Below are positions 40,217 to 51,638 of a DNA stretch of 64,000 nucleotides, one piece after another (within the stretch, counting starts at the first letter, position 1; each line of letters opens with the position of its first letter). The notes under the pieces were generated by a model. That model was not told where the DNA came from, ran no database searches, and saw only the letters and a program-made list of their open reading frames with translations. This DNA comes from Iris pallida (lineage: Eukaryota; Streptophyta; Magnoliopsida; Asparagales; Iridaceae), in assembly GCA_029216955.1 (NCBI GenBank), contig JANAVB010004000.1, forward strand, positions 1,571,025 through 1,635,024, read 5' to 3'. Position numbers and translations under genes: made by a program.

Positions 40217-41455
40217 ATGGTAGAGACTCGATCGCAGCGTGCCATTCATGAGGATGCTATAGAGGGGACTGCTACCTCTCAGCCAGTACAGCGAGGCCAG
40301 GGGACTGCAGCTCCTGCCACCTCTGTTCGTATTGAGACCTCGGCAGCCGCAGCAGGGGGTATGCATCCACCGACTCGGAGGCAGGACCCAGTCATTCCAG
40401 AGGATCCCTTTCAGCAGCCACCGCCTACAGGATACGTGGATGCAGCGCAGATGTTCGCGTACTTCCAGCAGTTCATGGACCGACAGCAGGCTCGACAGGA
40501 CAGAGGCATGGAGCTGGCCCTTACGACGGTCGCAGCTCGACCGGTGGTTCAGCAGCCGAGGACACCGGGGATCGAGCAGTTTCAGAAGATGAGCCCCAGA
40601 GACTTTTTGGGGACATAGGGGATCCTATATGCCGATGAGTGGATCGAGCATATAGAGGAGATCTTTCGCTTGGCCAGGATTCCAGCAGATCTTCAGATCG
40701 AGGCCGCAGCTAGCCGGATGCGAGATCTTGCTCGCACCTGGTATCAGTCAGACCCCAGGGTGGGGGTAGCTGGACAGACTTGGGAGCAGTTCAAGGGCTT
40801 CTTCAAGAAGAAGTTCTTCCCAGATTCAGCACTCAGAGCCTTGGAAACACAGTTCGAGAGCCTGGTCCAGGGGAGTCTCTCAGTGGAAGAGTACGCCGGG
40901 GAGTTCGGCCGCCTCGGCAGGTTTGTGGAGGGCTTGAGCGAGACGGCGAAGGCCCAGAGGTTCCGGAAGGGTCTAGTCAAGGAGGTCAAGTCCTTGACCA
41001 AGGGCAACCGGGATGCCACGTTCGAGGAGATCTTGACAGGAGCCTTGTTGGCAGAGGATGATCTTGAGCTTAGGCTCAAGAGGGGGAGAGACCCAGTTGG
41101 AGGCAGCAGCAGCAGCGGAGGCCAGGCCAAGAGGCCCCACTTTCAGCATCAGCAGCTGAGGCAGTTTCAGCCATAATCGATTCAACAGAGGCCAGTCCAT
41201 CAACAGCAGCAGCCGAGGCAGCACCAGCAGGGTCAAAGACAGGGTGGTACTTGTGCCTACTGCAAGAAGCCTGGGCACGTCTTTAATGAGTGCCAGAAGA
41301 GGCTGGGCAAGTGCTTGGTGTGCGGTTCAGCAGACCATCAGATGAGGGAGTGTCGTATAGCACGAGCAGGCCCGGAAGGAGGAGACAGGGCTCCAGCAGG
41401 CCAGCAGAGGGGACCAGCCCTGCCGACGCAGCAGCAGAGGTTCGTCCAGCACCAA
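40217..41455 (+). pseudogene. gag: gag of element C (two nonsense codons)
   Basis: Starts MVETRSQRAIHEDA. The capsid core lies at about 40560-41060, with W.QFK.FFKKKFFP and EEYAGEFGRL typical of Gypsy gag. The Gln-rich nucleocapsid part has two zinc knuckles: [14 protein letters not shown] (about 41252) and [14 protein letters not shown] (about 41312). In-frame stops lie at 40616-40618 (TAG) and 41174-41176 (TAA). There is no frameshift. Gag continues in the same frame into protease, so C had one gag-pol frame. The ATG at 40217 is preferred because it starts a charged N-terminus common in Tekay-type gag. Confidence 0.9.
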
Positions 41456-44400
41456 CAGCAGGCCAGGGGAGGCCAGCAGGGGCGAGCTTTCGCCATGGCA
41501 GCTGGAGATGCAGAGGTGATAGGAGAGCTGATTGCAGGTTCGATTCTTCTCGACTCTAGTCCAGCATTTGCATTATTCGATTCCGGTGCTTCGCATAGCT
41601 TCATATCAGTATCTTTTGCGATTAGACACGGTATCATAGCTGAATCATTGTCTAGGACTTACAAGATCACGATCGGGGGTGGCATTATCCTCGTGAGTGA
41701 TGTTTGTAAGGGTCAGAGAGTAGTTTTGGGAGGCCGTGAGTTGGAGGTGAGCCTGCTCGTAATGCCATTGCCGAACTACGATATAGTACTAGGCATGGAT
41801 TGGTTGAGCAGGCACCATACCAGCATTGATTGCAGAGGGGGTAGAGTTCTTTTCAGAGTGCCGGGGGAGCCAGAGTTCGAGTACTCCAGACATCAGGCAG
41901 AGCAGAGCAGCGGAGTCTTCTGTGGAGTCTCGGTCGAGGAGCAGACGATTCCACACCCCTTGATAGCAGATTATATGGATGTTTTCCCAGAGGAGTTGCC
42001 AGGATTGCCACCAGACAGAGACATAGAGTTCTTTATAGACTTGGTTCCAGGAGCGGAACCCATCTCTCAGCATGTCTATCGGGTGAACAACAACGAGCTG
42101 GTGGAGCTGAAGAAGCAAGTGGATGAGCTACAGGACAAGGGCTTCATCCGCTCGAGTTCGTCGCCATGGGGTGCACCAGTGTTGTTCGTGCCGAAGAAGG
42201 ATGGGTTAGTACGTATGTGTTTTGACTATAGGACACTCAACAACCTCACAATCAAGAACAAATACACACTGCCGCGGATCGACGATCTATTTGACCAGTT
42301 GAGCGGAGCTCGGGTATTTTCCAAGATTGATCTGAGGTCGGGATATCACCAGGTGAAGGTGAAGAGGGAGAATATTCCCAAGACCGCTTTCAGGACGCGG
42401 TACGGGCAGTTCGAGTTTTTGGTTATGTCGTTTGGGCTAACCAATGCACCAGCAGTATTTATAAACCTTATGAACAAGGTGTTCCATCAGTATCTGGATT
42501 AGTTTGTGGTGGTGTTTATTGACGATATCTTGATATATTCCAAGACTGAGGAGGAGCATGAGGAGCATTTGAGGATAGTGCTGGAGACTCTCAGGAAGGA
42601 GTAGCTTTACGGGAAGCTCTCCAAGTGCGAGTTCTTCTTGGATTGGGTGGACTTCTTGGGGCATGTGGTTACTGGAGATGGTATCTCAGTTGACCCCAAG
42701 AAGATTGTAGCAGTTGAGGCATGGGCAGCGCCGACTTCAGTTGCCGAGATCAGGAGTTTCCTGGGGCTGGCAGGATATTATCGGAGATTCGTGCAGGATT
42801 TCTCCCGGGTTGCAGAGCCGTTGACTCGGTTGACCCGGAAGGATGCTGAGTATGTTTGGTCAGAGGAGTGTCAGGCAGCTTTTGATGAGTTGAAGAAGCG
42901 GCTGACGACAGCTCCGATTTTGACATTGCCTTCAGGATCAGGTGGTTTTACTATTTATAGTGACGCTTCAGGGAAAGGGCTGGGTTGCATCTTGCAGCAG
43001 CATGAAAAGGTGATTGCCTACGCTTTCAGGTAATTACGTCCCCATGAGAAGAACTACCCTACCCACGACCTAGAGCTGGCAGCAGTGATTTTTGCTCTGA
43101 AGCTGTAGAAGTATTATCTGTATGGTGAGAGGGTAGAGATCTTCACAGATCATAAGAGCTTAAAGTATGTGTTCACTCAGAAGGAGTTGAACATGAGGCA
43201 GCGCAGATGGCTAGAGTAGATGAAGGATTTTGACATCCTACTTCAGTATCACCCGGAGAAGGCCAATGTGGTTACCGATGCCTTGAGTAGGTATCCGACA
43301 ACCATATGTTTGACCATGGATCGGTATTTGCTTGCCGACTTGGAGAGCCTTGGGATTGAGGTGATCGTGCCCGGAGTGCAGATGTAGTTATGGGGGATGC
43401 AGATTCAGTCAGACTTGGTAGAGAAGATCAAGTCGGCACAGTTTAAGGACATTGCTCTGCGGTGTCTCCAGGAGCAGGTTCGAGCAGGATTGCTGGAGGA
43501 CAAGTTTTCTCTTGCAGAGGATGGTGCCTTGAGGCATGGTTCCAGGTTATGTGTGCCCAGCCGAGAACTCAGGGAGCAGGTTATGCAGGAGGCCCACAGA
43601 TCTCAGTACTCTATACACCCGGGTGCCAACAAGATGTACCGAGATCTGCGGGAGCATGTTTGGTGGTCAGGGATGAAGCGGGAGGTGGCTCGCTTCGTGG
43701 CTAGGTGTTTGGTCTGTTAGCAGGTCAAAGCAGAGAGACAGAGGCCCGGTAGATTGTTGCAGCCGCTGCCCATTCCCGAGTGGAAATGGGAGCATATCAC
43801 AATGGACTTTGTTTCAGGATTGCCGCGTACTCCAGGAGGAAAAGACGCGATTTGGGTCATCGTTGACAGGTTAACCAAATCGGCCCACTTTTTACCATTT
43901 AAGGTGGGTACGTCTACAGAGAGGCTGGCGGAGATGTATATGCGTTAGATAGTCAGGATTCACGGAGTTCCGGTCAGCATTGTCTCAGATCGGGATAGCC
44001 GTTTTACTTCCCATTTCTGGAGGAGTCTGCAGACCAGCTTGGGCACTCAGCTCAAGTTTAGTACTGCATACCACCCCCAGACGGACGGGCAGTCAGAGCG
44101 GACTATTCAGACACTTGAGAATATGTTGCGGACGTGCGTCCTGGACTTTGGAGGTTCCTGGGAGGATCATCTTCATTTGGTAGAGTTTGCCTACAACAAT
44201 AGTTTCCAGGCCAGCATTGAGATGTCACCTTTCGAGGCTCTGTACGGGCGTAGGTGCCGTACACCCTTATCCTCGGATGATTTTGGTGAACGAGCTTTAC
44301 TGGGGCCAGAGATGGTTGTTGATGCAGCCGAGAAGGTGAAGCTCATCAGGGACAGACTTCACGTGGCGTAGGACAGACATCAGCACTGGGCCGATAGCCA

Positions 44401-44939
44401 CCGGAAGCCATTGGAGTTTAAGGTACAGATTAGAGTAGGATTAGATTTAGGTTTCTTTGTTTGTGATTTTTGATCATGTGGTTTATTATATTAATTGAGA
44501 CCTTGCTTGTGATTAGGTCGGAGACCAGGTCTTCTTGAGGATATCTCCGACTCGTGGTACGATACGTTTTGGTGGAGGTGGGAAGCTTAGCCCGCGCTTC
44601 ATCGGCCCTTTCGTTATCAGCGGGAGAGTCGATGACGTTGCATACAGGGTAGATTTGCCGCCTGTGCTAGTGGGGGTCCACAACGTATTTCATGTATCAC
44701 AGTTGAGACGGTACGTGGCTGACCCTAGCCATGTGTTCGATCATTCAGAGATAGAGGTTGGGCCTTCTCTCAGCTATCCAGAGCAGCCAGTGGAGATTCT
44801 GGATCGACGGGAGAAGGTTCTGAGGAACCAGGTGATACCCTTGGTGTGCGTCGCATGGAGGCATCATTCTCCAGGAGAGTCTACCTGGGAGCGGGAGGAT
44901 GAGATGCGCGAGCGCTACCCTTATCTTTTTGGACCGTGA
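41456..44939 (+). pseudogene. pol: pol of element C (protease, RT, RNase H, integrase, chromodomain-like tail; nine nonsense codons, one intron)
   Basis: Protease has FDSGASHSF (Asp codon 41579-41581). RT from about 42060 has [18 protein letters not shown] and [10 protein letters not shown] boxes, both catalytic Asp present. RNase H lies at about 42950-43200 ([19 protein letters not shown]). The integrase zinc finger is at about 43600-43720, the core at 43754-44250 with MDFVSGLP, SDRDSRF and [11 protein letters not shown]. The tail (44517-44939) ends in STWEREDEMRERYPYLF, as in Tekay chromoviruses. TAG or TAA stops lie at 42500, 42602, 43031, 43105, 43217, 43385, 43718, 43946 and 44369. All parts before the intron are in one frame; the tail is in frame only after removing 44423-44516. 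Confidence 0.92.
44423..44516 (+). other. Spliceosomal-type intron in C pol
   Basis: A 94-bp AT-rich insertion with GTACAG at the start and TTGTGATTAG at the end. It separates LEFK from VGDQVFLRI; elements A and D have the matching residues joined (for D, LEFA then VGDHVFLRI at about 62500). The length is 1 mod 3, and its removal restores the frame exactly. A T-rich stretch and a plausible branch point (TTAAT near 44490) precede the acceptor. Confidence 0.85.
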
Positions 44940-45018
44940 GGTATGCTTTATATCCTTCTCATCAGTTGTATTTCGCCTTTCAATTTCGAGGACGAAATTC
45001 TTTTAAAGAGGATAGATT
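44940..45018 (+). other. 3' untranslated segment and polypurine region of C
   Basis: Short segment between the pol TGA and the LTR; ends TTTTAAAGAGGATAGATT before TG at 45019. Confidence 0.7.
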
Positions 45019-48000
45019 TGTCACTACCACATTTCTAGTGTGAGGGTATTTTGTCATTTTTGGGGTAATTTAAATTTATTAGAATTTTTGGGAATTTTTA
45101 GGAATTATTTTGGAATTGATTGGACTAGGTTGACTTTGACTAGTCTTGACCCTTGTAGACTAACCTAGAAGCTAACCCTAGTTAGTATGGACTTGGTTAG
45201 GTTAAGTGACTCTAGTCTAACCTAGCATGACTTAAGTTAGTGGTAATTAGTTCATTAGAAATTGAGTGGAGAAATTAGGAATTTAATTGATTTGAGAAAT
45301 GGCTTGTGGTTTCATAAGTCATTTTGTGACTTAACCTAATAGGACTAGCCACCTAGTACAACCTAGCCCTAGTCTACACTTGGCCGGCCACCTTAGCATT
45401 CTAGGGATTCCCCCACTATATAATCCCTCCTAAAATCTAGAGTTGCCTCTTTCTTAGGAAAGCTCAAAGTTCAAGAAGGTTAGTTTCCTATTGTATTTTA
45501 ATCCCTAGAACTCCATTCCTCTTCCCTTTTCATTCTAATCTTTGCCATTAGGTTATAATACACCTATTCTTGCTGTTGTTAAGGTCTCATCTCAGTTTGA
45601 TGTGATTTGAGTGGATTGGGACATCAAGACAAGAGCTATTGATTGGGGATTTTTCTTGAAAGTTCAACAATAGGTAACTTTCTCATTTCTCCATGAAATT
45701 TTGATTTGTCTTCATGATTAGGAAGCCCTAGGGGTCCCCTAAGTGTCTGTTTTGGTGTCGTGTCAGGTTTCATAAGTTTCGTATCCATTTGGACACGTAT
45801 CAGGGATATAGCCTAGGTGTTTGTCGAAATGCCACTGAGGGCATTTCGTTTGGTTTTGTGGAAAGTTTTTAAATAGGAATTTAGGTTTTATTGTTGTTTA
45901 TGCATTTCTATTCTTCTGAGGTGGTTCCTGTGTCGCGTCGTGTCGTTCAGGACACGTGCACACGAGGGTGCATGCGCGCGCGCGCACAGACAGCTTGTCC
46001 TGCCTCTCGGGGTGAATTCCTCGATGGACACGACGACTCAGGTCATGCCACTTGGCATGGGCCAAGGGGCAACGACTGACACGAGTCCCTCCAAATTTGA
46101 GATGCTCTTGTGTCGTGTCGGACACAATTTTGTACGTGCACAGGGTGTCCACTGTGTGTGCCAGTATTCTGTGTGGTTCTTTTGTTCTATTTGAATTTAG
46201 ACAGTTTAAATCATGAATTCTTCTGCTAATTAGATCCTATCAATATTGTATAACTATATTAGATTAGAGTTCCATATTAAAATCGGTTTTTATGGGGTTA
46301 ATTAGATTGATTTGGGGTTTCCTGTGCATTCTCTGATACGCATAAGTGTATCAGTAATACACTGTTCTCCCCTGGATAAATTCTTGATTAATTGTTGGTT
46401 CTAGGTGTGCTAGTGTATCCTAACATTTTGGGATCCCTATTATTTGTTTTGCAACCAAATGGGCCTGACAACTAGTTTGTGGGAATCAATGTTGATTGGG
46501 TTCAACTGTTTAATTCCTGGCACACTTAGTTTCCCTCCCTGTTATGCAGGGTATTAGCTGTAATTGTTTGTGATATACTAGACATTCTTGACAAGGTTGA
46601 TCTCCTTTCCTTTCGAATAAATGACTGAGCATGTTTTCCTTTAAGTCTGAATCTGTTATATATGGTTGGTTTCATTCCCTATTCTTTTCCTGAAAAATCT
46701 GGGAACACAACCCTTAGTTTCCCTTCAAAACTTGAGATTTTGCAGTTGGGTGTTTAACTGTTGTTGTATTTTTCATATCTGAGTTGAACTCAGACTCCTG
46801 GACATTTAACTGCTGTCCAATTCAAGCAAGACTATTTTCTTCTTAATAACCTAACCACCCAAAAAACTGAGAATACTTGTACACTGTTTCATTGATTTCT
46901 TTCTTTTTGTTTTAGCATATAGCTGAGTTTCATTGTTAACTAAGGTTCACATAAGTTGAACCTGAGATTATGTGTTAAACCTGAGTTCCCTTCACTGATT
47001 TCCTTCTCTTGAATTGACTAACTAGTTCCCTACCTTCCAATATAGGTTGGTTGTTCACTGAACATTCCTTTACTTTGATTTCAATGTTGTGTTTCCTCTA
47101 AAACTGAGGTTATGTTCCCAGTTTTCCCACAACCTGAGTTTGGCATTGTTTAACTGTTGTTTGGTTCACTGTTTTCTTATGACAATGATTTCCCAACCAC
47201 TAGTGTTTTAAAAACCCTTCTCTTAACTGTAAACTGTTTTCTGGGTTCAACCTGAACTGTGATTTGGGAGGAGGTTTTGATTTGGATTATAAACTGAATT
47301 CCTTTCTTTTACTGTCTTCTAATATACACACATTGTATACTCATGTGTTTTCCCCTCTCTCCTTTCCTATGTAGATATATGCTTTGTGATATACATGTAT
47401 ATAAGTTTCCTATTTATGAGTATAGGTGTTTTCATATATATATTAGATATATATGGTGTATGGTAAAATATATGATATTATGTTTTATATGTCATGATAT
47501 AGAGTATGGGTTTTTATATAGTGACTGTATGATGGATGTATTCTTAATGACTATTAGACATAGTCATGTCATGTGGTTATGAGTTTATGGTATGATTAGG
47601 CATGCTATGCCTAGTTGGAATCTAGATGGACTGTTTAGCCTTAATAAACCTAGATTAGACTATTGAGACTTGGTTGACCTAGTTTGACTTCTAGGGTTGA
47701 CCAGAGTTGACCAAGAGTTGACTTTTGCCTAGATTGACCTAGAATCATGTAGAATGCATAGTAGGACTTCATTTTACTATTCTGGACTTGTTGTGACTTG
47801 TGCTGTTCTGATTAGGAGCCAGACACCACTCCTCGGACAGTACTTTCATATTGGATACTCAGATACCAGGCGAGTATATTCTCTGATCATTTCATATCCT
47901 GCTTAGAATTATTTCCTGCATTAAATTACTTTACTTGTACTGTCACATTGGTCACACGGATTGGTACTATATGGATCCCTTCTTGAGATATTATCCTTAG

Positions 48001-49047
48001 GGAGCATCGGGTACTACATATTCTGTGCGTTTCACTTACATGACGTATCACAATGCTTCACAGGTTCTTTGATCACTTGTGACATATACCCTTATGATCA
48101 CAGAGTCTCCTAGAATCTCTTATCTCATTTACTGGGTATCCTAGAATCTCCTAGAATCCCCATTCTTGGGACTACTATGTACCACCCTTCGGGGGCTATT
48201 ACATAGAATCATAACATAACCTGTTTGGATCCTTGTGTACTGATTAGGGGTACGGGGGAGTAGAAGTAGACATGTGAATAATATCCAAGTAGTATCTTAT
48301 CAGAATCTCTTCCATAGTGTCTTATCAGAATCTCCTATGCCATTTACATGTCTATATTGTACTCTGACTCACTAGCCACTGTTAGTCTCTATCTATAGTA
48401 GATATTTCTATTAGAGCTTTCTCTCTCTGTTTACATACTGCACTTCTTTCAGTACCTGTATCTTACTTTACTGCATGATTATATTTTCTAACCTACTATA
48501 AACTGTTGAGATGTACTGTGCTCGCTCCTGTCCTGACTGGACCTGTTAAAATATTATAGAGGACGAGGAGGAGGCCTACCTGGACACTTTCTACGGGGCA
48601 GCCTTAGATGACACCTGCGAGCTGGACCCTCAGAAGGACCCAGCTCTAGCTGAGGATATCACCCCGATTGCCTAGACTAGATTAGTTAGGCGTATCATCT
48701 TTTATGTAGTCTTGAGGCATGTTTTAGCCAGACTTTATTTGGAGTTCAGAGTTGTATATATTCTTTCATTCTGTATCTGAGACTATGTACTTCTGGATAT
48801 TGCTGGGATCATCTTAGACTACTTTTCATCTATTTATTTCCTTGAGTTCTATTTCATATCGTGCTATCTCTTCCTTAGTTGTGATTGAGTTTTACTGCTA
48901 TGTCACCCCCATTCGGGGAGTATAAACTGTTTAGAGATATATTGCTAGATGATTGTTGACCTAGGACAGCGTTCTACCGCCGACACTACGGCGTAGGCTG
49001 GACGTACCCACGTCTCGTGCCCTTACTCTAGGGTACGGGTCGTGACA
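45019..49047 (+). repeat. Element C 3' LTR
   Basis: Uninterrupted 4029-bp copy of the C LTR, beginning TGTCACTACC and ending GTCGTGACA. TATA box at 45417-45423; acidic frame at 48562-48675. CG-rich GTGTCG/CACGAC block at 45930-46150. Serves as the empty-site control for the solo LTR in the 5' copy. Confidence 0.95.
48562..48675 (+). other. Acidic open frame in C 3' LTR
   Basis: Second copy of 39488-39601, after AAAATATTATAG; open for 37 codons. Confidence 0.4.
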
Positions 49048-49052
49048 TAAAC
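49048..49052. repeat. Target-site duplication of C, right copy
   Basis: TAAAC, identical to 33142-33146. Confidence 0.92.
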
Positions 49053-49646
49053 CAAAGCAAGGCTAAGAAAGATAAATCAAAATATGGGTCACCTGACAAA
49101 TGTCAGAATCTCGTACACATATACTGAAAATATGTATAACAGAAAACGAGAGTGACAGGCATGTCGTCAGCATACAATGATACACTGGCGATACACCGGT
49201 CAAGGAAAAAATTTATAAGTTGGAAAAAATTTAAAATGTTCCGAAAACTAATAAAATACGAAATATAGTACAAAGTACTTATCAGTATATAAATACCGAT
49301 ACTTTGAGACGAGTCTCACAAAAAGACACTCAAAACTTCTTCTCCGAGTTGACTTTCTATCAATATCAACAAAGGAGAGAGCTTTCCCATAAAAGCACCG
49401 TAACAAAGCCTTCTTCAAAACCAAGTTCTGAAGCATATGAGAAGAACTTGTCCATGTCATTGAAGACTTGCACCTGAAGTCCCTCAACGGAGAAAAATGA
49501 TCATGTGATGATTAGACCTACAATGCTACAACTTCCCAAAAATATTATTTATAATAGTGTTTTATTGTATTTACATATTATCCATTTGTAAGCCAAAGAG
49601 TTCTATAATAATTAAGTTTTTGCAACCGAAAACATCCTCTGATCGT

Positions 49647-49718
49647 GAGGTTACTCCATTCGATAGAGTTGCTCCATTTTGTAGAGTTTCTCTATTCGGC
49701 GGAGCTACTCCATTCCTT
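49647..49718 (+). repeat. 18-bp tandem repeat, four imperfect units
   Basis: Units of the form GAG-TTGCTCCATT-NNGTA. They lie in a 95-codon frame (49557-49844) and would encode a six-residue repeat such as RVAPFC, RVSLFG. Whether this frame is translated is unknown. Confidence 0.7.
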
Positions 49719-49829
49719 AAAACTAATGAATTTAGCCAATTGTGGCTAGCTTCAGGTGATATTGCAGACGCTCCTAATGGCAGAGGGCGGGAGTACGTAT
49801 ATTTTGATATTATCGTAGACGTTGGTTTT

Positions 49830-49950
49830 GAAAGTCATTGCTGACTAATTGATCCAAAATGATTTAATTGATATTAAAAGCCATTGTTGGCTGATAGATC
49901 CTGAGATCTTAAATTAAAGTCATTTTTGGCTGATAGATCAAATGAACTTT
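49830..49950 (+). repeat. About 40-45-bp tandem repeat, three imperfect units
   Basis: Each unit carries AAAG(T/C)CATT, then TGGCTGATAGATC or a variant. Confidence 0.65.
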
Positions 49951-50090
49951 TCTTTAGAGGGAAAAAAAATATCTTCATTCATTGAAGAAAACAAAAAAGA
50001 TTAGATCATCAAAAAAATAGATCATACTTACTCGTTTTGTTCAAGGATGATTCTACAACAAGCTGAAGCATGGTAAAGCTACATGGTGAT

Positions 50091-51171
50091 TGTAATGCCC
50101 CGTACCATACGGTGTATTACGCTGAGTTGATGGATTGGAAGAGGTATGGATTGGACCCAAGTAAGTATTCAAACAATTTGAAGAGGTGTTAATTATATTG
50201 GTTTCATATGCAGCAACAAGATGAAGAATGGGCACAATAGTTTGAATCAGTCCCTTAGTTCGATGGAGCACGAAGTGCTTGAATGGCTAAGTCAAATGAG
50301 TTGGCCGTGCAAAAAAGTTAAGGAATTGAGCCACATCGACTCGGTGAAACGATAAGGCGTATCGGCTTAAGATGGACGGGACTAGACCCATCTCTCCTAC
50401 TCCTTCATGCCTAATAAATGAATCACATGTGCTTATGTTTCTATTGAATTCTATGTGTGTTGTGCAGGTAAGTGTTAATGTAAGGTGGGTCGAACACTAA
50501 GAATAGGAAAAAAAATAAACAATAGAGGCGACGTACATCAAGTGCACGGGTCGCGGTAGGATATTGATGGTAGAACATTGAAAGACAATATTGAGATGTG
50601 CATCAAGTGCAAGACTCAGGGAACATTGAACACTAGGCTTAGAACATTGAAAATACGGCATTAAACGTGCATCTATGCACGAAGTTTGTGTATGACTTAG
50701 TAAATAAAATAGACAGTTGGGACACAATGCCACTAAACTGCCGTAAAACTACCGTAACATGGAAGAGATATACTTCGTGCATCGAAGTATGCAATTGTGG
50801 CATAATTTCTATGAAACTGCCTTATATGCAAGTGACTTGCTAGTCGATGCGATGGTATTGAAGGAATGTTGCGAGTAGAGATGATTCGATGCCTTACATT
50901 CGTTTGGAGATGTTGATGCATTGCATGGTCACGAACATGGATGATGTTAGCCCGTGCACGGGTTTGCTTTCCTCGAATGTGGTACGCTGGGACGCCGGGA
51001 CGATTTGGCCTAGGAGAAAATTATGGTGCCATTGAGCATGGTATTACGGGACCACCAGTGAGGCTTGCTACCTGGGCTGGTTGGGAGCGTCGTAATGCGG
51101 ATGCTGTGGGACTTTCGTTGGGCTTGTTACTTGGGCGAAAGATAACGGCCCGTTGTATCGAGATATATATA
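50091..51171. repeat. LTR-like fragment, orientation uncertain
   Basis: Starts TGTAATGCCCCGTACC. Read on the minus strand this is a GGGGCATTACA end like that of the A LTR; read forward it is a TG start. A TATA-like run (GAGATATATATA) lies at 51160-51171, where a CACTA terminus begins. No gag-pol. The partner end is not seen, so this is a tentative call. Confidence 0.35.
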
Positions 51172-51350
51172 CACTACAACAAAAAAAACCAGTTAATGAC
51201 GGCTAAAAAGCGTCATTAATGACGAACTATGACGCTTTTTTTAAAGTAACCGTTATAAAAACGGGTGTTATAAATATTTTTTAAAAGCGTTATAAAAAAC
51301 CGTCATAGTTTCTATAAAAGCGTTATAAATAGTTAATATATAGTGCACAA
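51172..51350 (+). mobile_element. Terminus of a CACTA (En/Spm-type) DNA transposon
   Basis: CACTACAACAAAAAAAACC is the classical CACTA terminal inverted repeat. It is followed by subterminal repeats typical of the group: AAGCGTCATTAATGACG, TATGACGCTTTTTT, AACCGTTATAAAAACGG and AAAAGCGTTATAAA(TA/AA). The preceding three bases (ATA) would be the target copy. The opposite terminus (a TTGTTGTAGTG end) was not found before 53425, so the element is truncated by LTR G or extends past it. Confidence 0.8.
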
Positions 51351-51638
51351 TTCAGGACATTTTGAAAGCGTTATGAATAGATAATATGTATAAGCTCAAT
51401 GGAGAACATTTATAACACTCATATTACTGAACTCATCACATTTATAATGCTCAATATTGTACATTATATATTACTTTCCAAAAACTTCTCAATTCAATTT
51501 TAAAACAACAACTTTGAACTATATTCACAAGAAAACATCGAAATGTTATATCACCATCTTCATTACATTATCTCAAAATAGGGTATCCAAATACATATAT
51601 TTACAACTACTACTTAAATGAATCCTTAAAACAAGTAA
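51351..51638. other. AT-rich DNA inside the CACTA element, nothing recognised
   Basis: No long open frame and no repeat beyond scattered TTATAA-type words. It lies between the subterminal repeats and the last exon-like block, where a 3' untranslated region would sit if the minus-strand gene is real. Confidence 0.5.

Larger units (their letters stand above)
33147..49047 (+). mobile_element. Element C: Ty3/Gypsy chromovirus (Tekay-like) with intron-bearing pol, nested in E
   Basis: LTRs of about 4.03-4.06 kb (33147-39973 without its insertion; 45019-49047) flank one gag-pol frame (40217-44939). TAAAC target duplications flank it, and the unfilled E left LTR confirms the insertion point. The 5' LTR start is mutated to TA; the 3' LTR begins TGTCACTACC, and both end GTCGTGACA. 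The LTRs are very similar; visible length differences are an 11-base and an 18-base local duplication in the 5' copy. Coding is disabled by nonsense codons only. Family C differs from A and D in gag, with an N-terminus MVETRSQRA and a different capsid. Confidence 0.95.
23060..49320 (-). mobile_element. Element E: minus-strand Gypsy-type element with gag remnant only, heavily nested
   Basis: Two inverted-orientation LTR copies flank 1.9 kb of interior (24375-26296). The right LTR (26297-49320) is split by a solo LTR and by element C. Without these it would be about 3.9 kb. The left LTR is visible only from 23060, after F. On the minus strand the LTR starts TGTGAGACTC (24374, 49320) and ends GTGTGACA (26297). 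Reading on the minus strand, the order is LTR, leader motif (26269-26287), shortened gag, and a purine-rich tract next to 24374. No pol is found. The five bases after 49320 are AAAAG; the left target copy is out of view. Confidence 0.85.
26297..49320 (-). repeat. Element E right LTR (its 5' LTR), in three pieces
   Basis: The pieces are 26297-29163, 32410-33146 and 49048-49320. The gaps are an A-family solo LTR and element C. Read on the minus strand it begins TGTGAGACTC at 49320 and ends TGACA at 26297. It contains two GGTTGTAACC inverted-repeat blocks (27240-27310; 27418-27456), four tandem AGTGCACCACNACGGGTCACTAT-type units (28100-28290), and the ATGCGCCC array. Confidence 0.88.
49321..50090. 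other. Unassigned DNA right of element E
   Basis: No retroelement motif. The first 180 bases have a frame open on the minus strand (49321-49487) that is not recognised. Two local tandem repeats lie at 49647-49718 and 49830-49950. Confidence 0.6.

Noticed and set aside
40744..41278. Long minus-strand frames opposite C gag
   Set aside because: They are shadows of the GC-rich gag frame.
49248..49487. Minus-strand frame across the E border as a host exon
   Set aside because: It runs from the E LTR into flanking DNA, so it cannot be one old exon; the flanking half is open but not recognised.
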